Assembly: GCF_007997085.1 (NCBI RefSeq)
Contig: NZ_VORR01000027.1
Span: 1-55,839, forward strand
Reading direction: 5' to 3'
From: Polaribacter sp. IC066
GTDB taxonomy: Bacteria > Bacteroidota > Bacteroidia > Flavobacteriales > Flavobacteriaceae
Length of the DNA: 55,839 nucleotides
In this document: positions 18,566 to 26,875 of the stretch, one piece after another
How positions within the stretch are numbered: the first letter of the stretch is position 1
Layout: every line of letters begins with the position of its first letter
Made by a program: the position numbers and the translations under genes
Notes under the pieces: generated by a model
Seen by the model: only the letters and a program-made list of their open reading frames with translations
What the model was told of the DNA's origin: nothing
The model's database searches: none

Positions 18566-18573
18566 CAAAGATA
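18566..18573 (-). promoter_or_regulatory. -7 box of sufS
   Basis: TATCTTTG on the minus strand, exact TAnnTTTG match, 18 bases before the ATG at 18547 (9 before ATG 18556). It shows that sufS has its own promoter and excludes the extended TTG start. Confidence 0.5.
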
Positions 18574-18647
18574 AACGTTGATTTGTTAAACGAATAAAAA
18601 AGACAATATGAATTTCTTATTTTTACATCATCAAACTCTGTTTAACT

Positions 18648-19967
18648 ATGCAAATTTTCAAGAGAATTTTACTTTTAATAGCCGTAATTATTATAATTGC
18701 TATTGTTTATAATTATGTAAAGATACGTTTAATGGCAGGCTTTGCTGCAAAGAACACCGTTTCATCAGTTTTTGTAGCGAACAGAACTTTGGCGTTTACA
18801 GACACAACAGACACTAATTTTTCTCCTGTTAAGTTCGCAAACAACACAATTAATCGAGATAAAAAAACGGCAACGGCAAGCGCTTTTGGTTTATCAACAA
18901 GAAAAGCTTTTTATAGAGAAGGTTTAGGCGGCGTTTTAGCTTTAGAAAAAGAAGATATAAATAGAAAATATCTAGTTCCAAAAAGAGGCATTCCTGATAC
19001 TATAACTTCTTTTCCATATGGAAATGCCCCACAAAAAGACACTATTTTTACGAATGTAGATTATAAGAAACTAGAGAAAACGTTAGAGGTTTTGTTCGAT
19101 GCTGAAAATCAAACGAGAGCCGCAGTCGTGGTGTATAAAAACCAGATTATTACAGAACGGTATGCAGACGGTTTTAACCAAGATTCTAAAATTTTAGGTT
19201 GGTCTATGGCAAAAAGTATTGTGGGTACTTTATTTGGCGTTTTAGAGCATCAAAATAAAATGAACATTTTTAAGAAAGCACCAATAGAGGAATGGAAAAC
19301 GGATGAAAGAAAAGATATTACTATTCATAATTTATTACAAATGAACTCTGGTTTAAAGTGGGTAGAGGAGTATAGTAGTGTGACCGATGTGGTAAAAATG
19401 TTGTATTTAGATAGCGATATGACCAAGAGACAAATTGAAATGCCAATGGTAGGTAAGCCTAATGAAACTTGGAATTATTCGTCTGGAACTACCAATGTAT
19501 TATCAGGTATTTTACGTCAGCAATTTAAAACACATCAGGAATATTTAGATTTTTGGTATGCCGAGTTAATTGATAAAATAGGCATGAACTCTATGCTGGT
19601 AGAAACAGATTTGGCTGGTAATTATGTGGGCTCGTCATACGCTTGGGCAACTGCTAGAGATTGGTCTAAATTAGGTCTGTTATATTTACATAACGGAACT
19701 TGGAACGGAGAAAAGATATTTTCTAAAGATTGGGTTACTTACGCTACTTCACCAACTCCTACTTCTGATGGGTCATACGGTGCTCAAATTCGATTAAATG
19801 CTGGGGGTAAATACCCTAATGTACCTAAAAGCATGTATTATTTTAGCGGCTTTCAAGGGCAGAAAGTGTATGTTTTTCCAGAGCAAGATTTGGTTGTTGT
19901 TAGAATGGGTTTAAAAGATAACGCAGATGTTGATTTGTTTTTAAGTGAGATTATTGCAGCCATTTAA
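18648..19967 (+). CDS. Membrane-anchored serine hydrolase, beta-lactamase/PBP-C family
   Basis: A 439-residue protein of the class C beta-lactamase/esterase fold. A membrane anchor or uncleaved signal (ILLLIAVIIIIAIVYNYV, about 6-23) is followed by a linker and the catalytic domain. The SxxK motif is SMAK with Ser186 and Lys189. The second motif is YSS in WNYSSGTTNVLSGIL, and the downstream SYAWATARDWSKLGLLYLHN and GFQGQKVYVFPEQDLVVVR segments are typical of the family. Substrate unknown. It is divergent from sufS and followed by a gene-free stretch. Its presence here separates sufS from sufD. Confidence 0.88.
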   Translation: MQIFKRILLLIAVIIIIAIVYNYVKIRLMAGFAAKNTVSSVFVANRTLAFTDTTDTNFSPVKFANNTINRDKKTATASAFGLSTRKAFYREGLGGVLALEKEDINRKYLVPKRGIPDTITSFPYGNAPQKDTIFTNVDYKKLEKTLEVLFDAENQTRAAVVVYKNQIITERYADGFNQDSKILGWSMAKSIVGTLFGVLEHQNKMNIFKKAPIEEWKTDERKDITIHNLLQMNSGLKWVEEYSSVTDVVKMLYLDSDMTKRQIEMPMVGKPNETWNYSSGTTNVLSGILRQQFKTHQEYLDFWYAELIDKIGMNSMLVETDLAGNYVGSSYAWATARDWSKLGLLYLHNGTWNGEKIFSKDWVTYATSPTPTSDGSYGAQIRLNAGGKYPNVPKSMYYFSGFQGQKVYVFPEQDLVVVRMGLKDNADVDLFLSEIIAAI

Positions 19968-20379
19968 TAGTATGAGATATCATATTTTAGGATGCTGTTG
20001 TGATTCATTTCATGCAATGTTAACCTTAAATTTAATCCTGACCAATTAGAGAGATCTGGTTTAGGAGCCTGTAAATAAGAAAAAGAAAAGATGCTGTTTT
20101 ATGTAACAATAAGTGTTGTAAATGCTTTTAAAATCAAGAAAATAGAATTCAATTGTTTGAGAGGGAAACAAGATATAAGTAATGAATTAGATACTTCATT
20201 TGTTTATGTAGTTACAGTAAAATATACATTACATATGAATTCCAAAGGTTATATATGCTTCAAATTTTGTTCATTAAATCGGTTAATTTAGCGGATGATA
20301 TGATTGATGAAACAATTTTAATCCATAAAAAAATCACTCTAAAATAAGTAATTTTGTATTGTTATATTCATTGTAATTC
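19968..20379. other. gene-free stretch
   Basis: About 410 bases without a believable gene. One 66-codon frame (20091-20291, plus) has a composition unlike its neighbours and no family resemblance, so I do not call it. No strong terminator-like hairpin was found. Confidence 0.5.
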
Positions 20380-20583
20380 TTAACCTTTTTCTTTAATCAA
20401 ACTTAAAGCAACAGCTGCAATTCCTAATCCAATGGTAATATAGGCGTTTGTATTATCTTGTAATTTTATCAAATCTAAATCACCAATTGAAACTTTAGTT
20501 TCTGGCACAACCATTGTATAGATTCCGTAGGCTAATAAAATAACACCTGCTACTAGTAATATCGTTTTTATTGTTTTGTTCAT
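20380..20583 (-). CDS. Small two-helix membrane protein (67 aa)
   Basis: A 67-residue protein with an N-terminal helix (TILLVAGVILLAYGIYTMVV), a polar loop of about 22 residues (PETKVSIGDLDLIKLQDNTN), and a second helix (AYITIGLGIAAVALSLI) ending in KEKG. The layout resembles small DUF3185-like inner-membrane proteins. Function unknown. The terminator at 20622 separates it from sufD upstream, so it is probably transcribed on its own. Confidence 0.7.
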   Translation of the reverse strand: MNKTIKTILLVAGVILLAYGIYTMVVPETKVSIGDLDLIKLQDNTNAYITIGLGIAAVALSLIKEKG

Positions 20584-20621
20584 AGTTTTCGTTTTTTTAA
20601 AGTTACAGTATTTTTAGAACA

Positions 20622-20649
20622 TAAAAAAACCACGCATTTTGCGTGGTTT
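20622..20649 (-). terminator. Terminator at the end of the suf row
   Basis: A 9-bp perfect stem AAACCACGC/GCGTGGTTT with a 5-base loop (20627-20649). On the minus strand it is followed by a run of T (20622-20629 read in reverse). It lies 26 bases past the sufD stop and fits as the end of the suf transcript. Confidence 0.85.
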
Positions 20650-20674
20650 ATATTTTAGAAATAGTTTTGATATC

Positions 20675-21988
20675 TTATAAGTCAAAACCAATGTTAATGC
20701 CTAATTTATTGGCAATTAACTTTGTAATTCTAGATTTTACTTCTGGTATTTTTACACTATCTAAAACTGTATTTGCAAAAGCATACATTAATAAAGCCTT
20801 CCCTTCTTTTTCAGGAATTCCTCGCTGTTGCATGTAAAATAGCGCTTCATCATCTAATTGACCAATGGTACAACCATGAGAACATTTTACATCGTCAGCA
20901 AAAATTTCTAGTTGAGGTTTTGCATTAATAGTAGCTCTATCACTCACCAAAACATTGTTGTTTTTTTGATAAGCGTTTGTTTTTTGAGCTTCCTTATTTA
21001 CAATAACTTTCCCATTAAATACACCTGTAGAACGATCATTAAAGATTCCTTTATAATCTTGATGAGATTCGCAATTTGGCTCAATATGATGCACTAACGT
21101 ATGATGATCTACATGCTGCTTGCCTTCAATAATGGTAATTCCTTTTAAGATAGAATCGATGTGTTCTCCATTTTGATAAAAGTTTAAATTGTTTCTGGTG
21201 ATGTTGCCACCAAAAGAAAACGTATGTACAGAAACTACACTATGAGACTTTTGATCAATATAGGTATTATCGACCAAAGAAGCATTTAATTTATCATTTT
21301 GAATTTTATAAACATCTACCGTTGAGTGTCTTGCTGCAAAAATTTCTGTAACCACATTTGATAGAACGGGATTTGATGTTAAACTTTGATGACGTTCTAT
21401 AATTTGAACATGCGCATTTTCATCAACCACAATTAAATTACGAGGTTGCGTCATTGTTGCCGCTTCAGAACCTGTTGTAAAGTTGATAATTTGTATTGGT
21501 TTTTCTACTTCAACATTTCTAGGAATATGAATATAAGCACCCTCACTTGCAAAAGCGGTATTTAAAGAAGTCAAGTTGTCTTGTTTAGCTACTTTATTAA
21601 AGTAGTTTTCAATAACTGCTTTGTATTTGGGTTTTGATAACGCAGAAGACATTAAGCATACATCAATGGCATCGTGTGTTGTTTCGGATAAAAAAGAACT
21701 GTATTTACCATCAATAAATACAATCTTGTACGTATCGATGTCGTGAATAAAGTATTTTTTTACGTCTGCGAATTCTACAGAGTTATCTTTATTTAAGAAA
21801 ATACTAAAGTCGTTTTTTAAAACGCTATTTAAATTGGTGTATTTCCAAGCTTCTAACTTTTTAGTAGGAAAGCCAACTTTTTCAAAATTTTCTAAAGCAG
21901 CTGTTCTTATATCGTGAATAGCAGAATTGGTATCTACGTCATTTTCAAAAGCTACGTAAGAGGATACTATTTTTTCTTTTAATTCCAT
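20675..21988 (-). CDS. sufD: Fe-S cluster assembly protein SufD
   Basis: A 437-residue SufD, partner of SufB in the SufBC2D scaffold in the cytoplasm. It has KLEAWKYTNLNSVL (about 43-56), the beta-helix core, and the conserved C-terminal region DDVKCSHGCTIGQLDDEALF (about 363-382) with YMQQRGIPEKEGKALLMYAF. Family length and motifs are complete. Upstream, the DNA methyltransferase gene ends only 13 bases before the sufD ATG, so sufD is expressed from the same transcript. The terminator at 20622 closes the operon. Confidence 0.95.
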   Translation of the reverse strand: MELKEKIVSSYVAFENDVDTNSAIHDIRTAALENFEKVGFPTKKLEAWKYTNLNSVLKNDFSIFLNKDNSVEFADVKKYFIHDIDTYKIVFIDGKYSSFLSETTHDAIDVCLMSSALSKPKYKAVIENYFNKVAKQDNLTSLNTAFASEGAYIHIPRNVEVEKPIQIINFTTGSEAATMTQPRNLIVVDENAHVQIIERHQSLTSNPVLSNVVTEIFAARHSTVDVYKIQNDKLNASLVDNTYIDQKSHSVVSVHTFSFGGNITRNNLNFYQNGEHIDSILKGITIIEGKQHVDHHTLVHHIEPNCESHQDYKGIFNDRSTGVFNGKVIVNKEAQKTNAYQKNNNVLVSDRATINAKPQLEIFADDVKCSHGCTIGQLDDEALFYMQQRGIPEKEGKALLMYAFANTVLDSVKIPEVKSRITKLIANKLGINIGFDL

Positions 21989-22001
21989 TACAAAATGGTA
22001 T

Positions 22002-23192
22002 TTAATGATTATAAATTATTTCTGGTAAACTAAAGTGTTCGTGCTTATGCGTTGGCATTATTTCTTCAGTATTTTTGTTTTCTAAAACTTGTTTTAGTGT
22101 TGTTGCAATTTCATAAGCTAATAAAGGCGGTACTGCATTGCCTATTTGTTGATACTGGCTTAATCCTTTTTCCCAACTCATTTTTGTTCGCATGCCTTCA
22201 AATACAAAATCATCAGGAAAAGATTGCAATCTAGCGCCTTCTCTAGCAGTAAAATTTCGGTCTAATTTTGGGTGAATAAAATTACTTTGAAATGATGCCG
22301 CAATGGTTGGTGCAGGTTTATCACCGTGCAATCGTTGATTATTCTGACTAAATTTTACAGTCGATTTTTTAGAAGGATTTCCTCTTTGAACCGACCCATG
22401 AGTTTCCCAAACATCTAATAAACCTTGGCCGTTTTTAATGGCTTTAAAGCGATCTATGACTCTTTGTGTGTGCCTCATGGCAATATGATTTTTTACACTT
22501 TTAGAGTTTTTTCTCATAAACTCTTGATATGCATTTTGTGCTTTTCTGGTGTATTTTTGTGTTTCTGATCCTTGTGCTGCGTGTATAGTAGGCAAATCTG
22601 AAATTGCTTCGTTTACAGTAACACCTTGCTCGTATTTTTTTACAGGAAATTCAGGAGTTAATCCTAAATCTTTCCGAATGCCGATTACAATTACGCGCTG
22701 TCTTGCCTGCGGAACGCCATAATCAGATGCTTTTAAAACTTGATACTTTACTTCGTAACCAAATTTGCCCGCATTTTCAAACTCATCAACAATTTGTTTA
22801 ATGACTTCTCCTGATTTCATAGAGAGTAATCCTTTTACGTTTTCCATAACAAATGATTTCGGGTTGTACCAATCAATCACTTTTACGAACTCGTAAAACA
22901 ATTTATTTCTAGGATCATCAGAGACCGTATTTCTTCTTTTATTAGCTAAACTAAAACCTTGACAGGGCGGTCCACCAATAACAACATCTATTTCTTGGTG
23001 AATCTGTTTATCAAAATCTTCTTTTTTTATAGAAGCTAAATCGCCACAAATAAATGGAGTTTCAGGAAAGTTTGTAGCGAATGTCTTTTCACAATTTTCA
23101 TCAATATCAGATGCTAAAACTGCGCTAAAACCTGCCCATTTAAAACCTAAAGAAACACCACCACAACCAGAAAATAAATCTATCGTATTCAA
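22002..23192 (-). CDS. DNA (cytosine-5-)-methyltransferase, orphan, inside the suf row
   Basis: A 396-residue C5-cytosine DNA methyltransferase. All the standard motifs are visible: motif I DLFSGCGGVSLGF (about 5-17), IV GGPPCQGFSLAN with the catalytic cysteine (about 74-85), VI VMENVKGLL, VIII QARQRVIVIGIR, a target-recognition region of about 190-300, IX ARLQSFPDDFVFEG, and X QQIGNAVPPLLAYEI. It should therefore be active on a double-stranded target not readable from sequence. No restriction endonuclease or very-short-patch repair gene is adjacent. It lies between sufC (84 bases upstream) and sufD (13 bases downstream) on the same strand, so it is an insertion into the Fe-S operon. Codon use looks like its neighbours, giving no sign of very recent arrival. 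Confidence 0.95.
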   Translation of the reverse strand: MNTIDLFSGCGGVSLGFKWAGFSAVLASDIDENCEKTFATNFPETPFICGDLASIKKEDFDKQIHQEIDVVIGGPPCQGFSLANKRRNTVSDDPRNKLFYEFVKVIDWYNPKSFVMENVKGLLSMKSGEVIKQIVDEFENAGKFGYEVKYQVLKASDYGVPQARQRVIVIGIRKDLGLTPEFPVKKYEQGVTVNEAISDLPTIHAAQGSETQKYTRKAQNAYQEFMRKNSKSVKNHIAMRHTQRVIDRFKAIKNGQGLLDVWETHGSVQRGNPSKKSTVKFSQNNQRLHGDKPAPTIAASFQSNFIHPKLDRNFTAREGARLQSFPDDFVFEGMRTKMSWEKGLSQYQQIGNAVPPLLAYEIATTLKQVLENKNTEEIMPTHKHEHFSLPEIIYNH

Positions 23193-23275
23193 TTTTTACT
23201 ATTTATATTTTAAGGTTTCTAATTTAAAATTCAAAATTCAAAATTTAGAAATTAGAAATTTAGAATAGAAATTGG

Positions 23276-24031
23276 TTACACCAATTCTTGTTCTTGCTTA
23301 ATCCAATCGTACCCTCTTGCTTCTAATTCTAAAGCTAAAGAAGCATCACCTGTTTTTACAATTTTACCATTGTATAAAACGTGTACAAAATCAGGAACTA
23401 TATATTCTAACAAACGTTGATAATGCGTAATTACAATAACAGCATTGTCTTTAGATTTTAATTTATTCACGCCATTGGCAACAATACGCAACGCATCAAT
23501 ATCTAAACCAGAATCTGTTTCATCTAAAATTGCTAATTTTGGCTCTAACATTGCCATTTGAAAAATTTCGTTACGTTTCTTTTCTCCCCCAGAAAAACCT
23601 TCGTTTAAAGAACGAGATAAAAACTTACGGTCTATTTCTAACAATTCAGATTTTTCACGAATCATCTTTAACATGTCTTTTGCAGGCATGTCTTCTAAAC
23701 CTTTTGCTTTACGAGTTTCGTTAATAGCGGTTTTTATAAAGTTGGTTACAGAAACTCCAGGAATTTCTACAGGATATTGAAATGATAAGAATACACCGTT
23801 GTGCGCTCTTTCTTCAGGAGCTAATTCGCTAATATCCTCACCATTTAATTCTATAATTCCGTCGGTTATTTCGTATTCATCTTTACCAGCAATAATGTTG
23901 GCTAAAGTACTTTTTCCTGCACCGTTGGGGCCCATGATTGCATGAACTTCTCCGGCTTTAACCTCTAAATTTAAACCTTTTAAAATTGTCTTACCTTCTA
24001 TCGAGGCGTGTAAATTGTTAACTTTTAACAT
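23276..24031 (-). CDS. sufC: Fe-S cluster assembly ATPase SufC
   Basis: A 251-residue ABC-type ATPase of the SufBC2D complex; it powers conformational change of SufB/SufD rather than transport. Walker A is GPNGAGKST (about 34-42), the signature is SGGEKKR (about 148-154), and Walker B is LAILDETDSGLD (about 168-179), all intact. The C-terminus RGYDWIKQEQ is typical. Immediately upstream is the MBL-fold lipoprotein gene (12-base gap), downstream the methyltransferase. Confidence 0.97.
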   Translation of the reverse strand: MLKVNNLHASIEGKTILKGLNLEVKAGEVHAIMGPNGAGKSTLANIIAGKDEYEITDGIIELNGEDISELAPEERAHNGVFLSFQYPVEIPGVSVTNFIKTAINETRKAKGLEDMPAKDMLKMIREKSELLEIDRKFLSRSLNEGFSGGEKKRNEIFQMAMLEPKLAILDETDSGLDIDALRIVANGVNKLKSKDNAVIVITHYQRLLEYIVPDFVHVLYNGKIVKTGDASLALELEARGYDWIKQEQELV

Positions 24032-24043
24032 GATATAAATATC

Positions 24044-24880
24044 TTAAATTTTTAATAATTTCTCTAATTTTTCAAATGCTTTTGGAGAATGTTGAATAAT
24101 CACTTCTGCATTTTTTTCTTTTGCAAAAGCTTCAAACAACTCCATACTATGTAAGGTTGCCTCTGCATCGTAATTAAAAGAAGGAACTCTTTTATGAGTT
24201 CTATTCTCTTCAAAGTGATATAAGTCTCCTGTTAATAAAACTGGTTTTTCTAAACCTTCAACTTCAACATATAAAACTTGATGTCCTATGGTATGACCTG
24301 GCATGTATTTGATAACAACTGTTCCGTCTCCAAAAACATCATGATCTCCCGTTATTTTTTCTACTTTTCGAAGTGCTGCTACCGCAGGATTTTTTACTTC
24401 TGTAGAATCGCCAGCAACCGAATTATATTCATTTTCTTGAACAATCCAAGTAGCATTTTTCATATAATTTGCGTGTCCTGTATGATCAAAATGTGAATGA
24501 GACATGGCAAAGTATTTAAAATCATCAATTTCAAAACCAATCGATTTTAATTGATTTACCAATGAATCTGGTCTTTGTATTCTGTAAACACCACTTGGCT
24601 CGTCATAAGGCTCTGGCATAACCAATTGCTCTGGTAAACCAGCATCCCACATTAAGTTTCCTTTTGGATGAGCAATTACATAATACGCATCTGCAAACTG
24701 TTTTGTTTGTCCTGTATAGGTTGTATCTTGTGAAAAAACTTCTAGTTTTTTTACAAAAATAGAACCACCTGACAATTGATACAACTTAACGGCGGGCTTC
24801 TTAACTGCTTCAGCCTTTTTTTCTGAATTTTTACAACTTACAATACTAATTGTAAGAAATAAGAATAACATTTTTTTCAT
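24044..24880 (-). CDS. Metallo-beta-lactamase-fold hydrolase lipoprotein (lactonase-like)
   Basis: A 278-residue exported lipoprotein. The signal peptide KKMLFLFLTISIVSC ends in a lipobox, followed by a Lys-rich linker (KNSEKKAEAVKK). The MBL fold is shown by SHSHFDHTGHANYM (HxHxDH metal motif, about 127-140), the later GHTIGHQVLYV histidine, and LTGDLYHF aspartate, the arrangement seen in N-acyl-homoserine lactonase-type enzymes. The longer frame to 24907 would start at TTG in a hairpin and spoil the signal peptide, so I use ATG 24880. It lies 12 bases before sufC and 58 after sufB, on the same strand. There is no obvious link between an envelope lipoprotein and the cytosolic SUF machine. 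Confidence 0.85.
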   Translation of the reverse strand: MKKMLFLFLTISIVSCKNSEKKAEAVKKPAVKLYQLSGGSIFVKKLEVFSQDTTYTGQTKQFADAYYVIAHPKGNLMWDAGLPEQLVMPEPYDEPSGVYRIQRPDSLVNQLKSIGFEIDDFKYFAMSHSHFDHTGHANYMKNATWIVQENEYNSVAGDSTEVKNPAVAALRKVEKITGDHDVFGDGTVVIKYMPGHTIGHQVLYVEVEGLEKPVLLTGDLYHFEENRTHKRVPSFNYDAEATLHSMELFEAFAKEKNAEVIIQHSPKAFEKLEKLLKI

Positions 24881-24898
24881 TTTAATTGCGTGTGTAGT

Positions 24899-24930
24899 AT
24901 GCTGCAAGATTCATTGAAATCTTACAGCAT
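24899..24930. other. Hairpin between sufB and the MBL-fold gene
   Basis: ATGCTG-c-AAGATT pairs with AATCTT-a-CAGCAT around a short loop: 12 base pairs with one internal mismatch. On the minus (transcribed) strand it is not followed by a T-run, so it looks like an mRNA hairpin that could protect or separate transcript segments rather than a full terminator. Confidence 0.55.
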
Positions 24931-24938
24931 AAAAACGA

Positions 24939-26387
24939 TTATCCTACAGAACCTTCTAAACTAATTTCCAATAATTTTTGTGCTTCTACAGCAAATTCCA
25001 TTGGTAATTTATTTAGTACCTCTTTACTAAATCCGTTTACAATTAAAGCGATTGCTTTTTCTGTATCGATTCCACGCTGATTGCAATAAAACAATTGCTC
25101 TTCACCAATTTTACTTGTTGTAGCTTCATGTTCTACTTGCGCCGTTTTATTTTTAACCTCTATATAAGGAAACGTGTGTGCACCGCAAGCATTGCCCATC
25201 AATAGCGAATCACATTGAGAAAAATTACGAGCATTTTCTGCTCTCGCATTTATTTGTACCAAACCTCTATACGAGTTTTGTGAATTACCTGCAGAGATAC
25301 CTTTAGATATAATGGTCGATTTGGTGTTTTTACCCAAATGAATCATTTTAGTTCCTGTATCTGCTTGTTGATGGTTATTTGTAACTGCGATTGAATAAAA
25401 CTCTCCAACAGAATTATTTCCTTTTAAAATACAACTTGGGTACTTCCATGTAATGGCAGAACCTGTTTCTACTTGCGTCCAAGAAATTTTTGCATTGGTT
25501 TCACATAAACCTCTTTTGGTTACAAAATTGTAAACACCACCTTTTCCTTCTTTATTACCAGGATACCAGTTTTGTACTGTAGAATATTTAATTTCTGCAT
25601 CATCCATGGCAATTAATTCTACAACGGCAGCATGTAATTGATTTTCATCTCTACTTGGTGCTGTACAACCTTCTAAATAAGAAACAAAACTACCTTTGTC
25701 TGCAACAACTAGTGTTCTTTCAAACTGTCCTGTTCCGCCTTCATTGATTCTAAAATAGGTAGATAGCTCCATTGGACATCTTACACCTTTAGGAATGTAG
25801 CAGAAAGATCCGTCAGAAAAAACTGCCGAATTTAATGCGGCATAAAAGTTATCTGAAGTAGGTACAACCGTTCCTAAATATTTTCTCACCAATTCTGGAT
25901 GTTCTTGAATTGCTTCAGAAATTGGCATAAAAATAATTCCTTTTTCACCTAGCGTTTTCTTAAAAGTAGTAGCCACGGAAACAGAATCTATTACGATATC
26001 TACAGCAACATTCGCTAATTTTTTTTGCTCATCTAAAGAAATTCCTAAACGCTTAAAAGTATCTAGTAATTCTGGATCTACCTCATCTAAAGAATTTAGT
26101 TTCGGTTTTGCTTTTGGAGCTGAATAATAGGCGATTTCTTGAAATTTTGGTTTTTCATAACGAACATTTGCCCATTCTGGTTCTTTCATTTTCTCCCAAA
26201 CTCGGTATGCCTCTAAACGCCATTCGGTCATCCATTCTGGCTCATTTTTCTTTTTAGAAATTGCACGAACTACATCTTCGCTTAAACCTTTTGCAAAGGT
26301 TTCACTTTCTATATCTGTGTAAAAACCATACGCGTACTCTTTGGTTTTTAACTCTTGCTCTAAATCGTCTTCTGTATACTTACTCAT
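24939..26387 (-). CDS. sufB: Fe-S cluster assembly protein SufB
   Basis: A 482-residue SufB, the scaffold subunit on which clusters are built. It shows [24 protein letters not shown] (about residues 190-213), [45 protein letters not shown], and the C-terminal [20 protein letters not shown] segment. Length is typical. The order sufA, sufB, MBL gene, sufC, methyltransferase, sufD runs on one strand. The gap to sufA is about 50 bases with no terminator, so it shares the sufA promoter. Confidence 0.97.
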   Translation of the reverse strand: MSKYTEDDLEQELKTKEYAYGFYTDIESETFAKGLSEDVVRAISKKKNEPEWMTEWRLEAYRVWEKMKEPEWANVRYEKPKFQEIAYYSAPKAKPKLNSLDEVDPELLDTFKRLGISLDEQKKLANVAVDIVIDSVSVATTFKKTLGEKGIIFMPISEAIQEHPELVRKYLGTVVPTSDNFYAALNSAVFSDGSFCYIPKGVRCPMELSTYFRINEGGTGQFERTLVVADKGSFVSYLEGCTAPSRDENQLHAAVVELIAMDDAEIKYSTVQNWYPGNKEGKGGVYNFVTKRGLCETNAKISWTQVETGSAITWKYPSCILKGNNSVGEFYSIAVTNNHQQADTGTKMIHLGKNTKSTIISKGISAGNSQNSYRGLVQINARAENARNFSQCDSLLMGNACGAHTFPYIEVKNKTAQVEHEATTSKIGEEQLFYCNQRGIDTEKAIALIVNGFSKEVLNKLPMEFAVEAQKLLEISLEGSVG

Positions 26388-26439
26388 AATTTTTCATTTT
26401 TTTCTCCTTTCCCTTAAGTAGGTTGGGATGGGCTATTTT

Positions 26440-26769
26440 TTAGAGTGAGAATGATTCCCCACAACCACAAGTTCTATTCGCATTCGGATTGTTGAATACA
26501 AAACCTTTTCCGTTTAAACCTCCTGAATATTCTAGTGTAGTACCTATTAAATATAAGAAACTTTTTTTGTCTACAATAATTTTTACATTATTTTCTTCAA
26601 AAAGCTTATCGTTTTCGGCTTGTTTTTTGTCAAAAGTTAAATCATAAGATAAACCCGAACAACCACCACTTTTTACACCAACTCTTACAAAATCGGTTGT
26701 AGCATCAAAGCCGTCGTCAGTCATTAGTTCTACGACCTTCTTCTTTGCTGTGTCTGAAACTTTTATCAT
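26440..26769 (-). CDS. sufA: HesB/IscA-type Fe-S carrier (SufA-like)
   Basis: A 109-residue A-type carrier that receives clusters from SufBCD and passes them to targets. The three conserved cysteines are visible: GGCSGLSYDL (about residue 40) and the final TCGCGESFSL (C-G-C, about 102-104). The frame runs on to 26811, but a TATATTTG promoter box lies at 26801-26808 and family members start MIKVSDTAKKK, so I use ATG 26769. It is the first gene of the suf row. Confidence 0.93.
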   Translation of the reverse strand: MIKVSDTAKKKVVELMTDDGFDATTDFVRVGVKSGGCSGLSYDLTFDKKQAENDKLFEENNVKIIVDKKSFLYLIGTTLEYSGGLNGKGFVFNNPNANRTCGCGESFSL

Positions 26770-26800
26770 AATTTTAAATAGATTAAATCTAAATTGTGCA

Positions 26801-26808
26801 CAAATATA
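26801..26808 (-). promoter_or_regulatory. -7 box of the suf operon
   Basis: TATATTTG on the minus strand, exact TAnnTTTG match, 31 bases before the sufA ATG. It fixes the start of sufA and marks the likely promoter for sufA-sufB and the genes after them. No clear -33 TTG at 19-21 bases. Confidence 0.5.
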
Positions 26809-26851
26809 CAATATAAGTGGAACAAAAAAGTTAAATTTTCATTAACAACGC

Positions 26852-26874
26852 CAATAAAACTATTGGTTTTATTG
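26852..26874 (-). terminator. Possible terminator after the peroxidase gene
   Basis: CAATAAAAC pairs perfectly with GTTTTATTG around a 5-base loop. It sits one base past the peroxidase stop codon on the minus strand, but no T-run follows directly, so termination is uncertain. Confidence 0.4.
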
Positions 26875-26875
26875 A

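Noticed and set aside
20091..20291. 66-codon plus-strand frame after the serine hydrolase
   Set aside because: No family resemblance, no signal or helix pattern, unusual Cys/Lys composition; probably chance in AT-rich DNA.
26770..26811. Extended N-terminus of SufA
   Set aside because: The extension overlaps a TATATTTG promoter box and is not found in the family; ATG 26769 is used.
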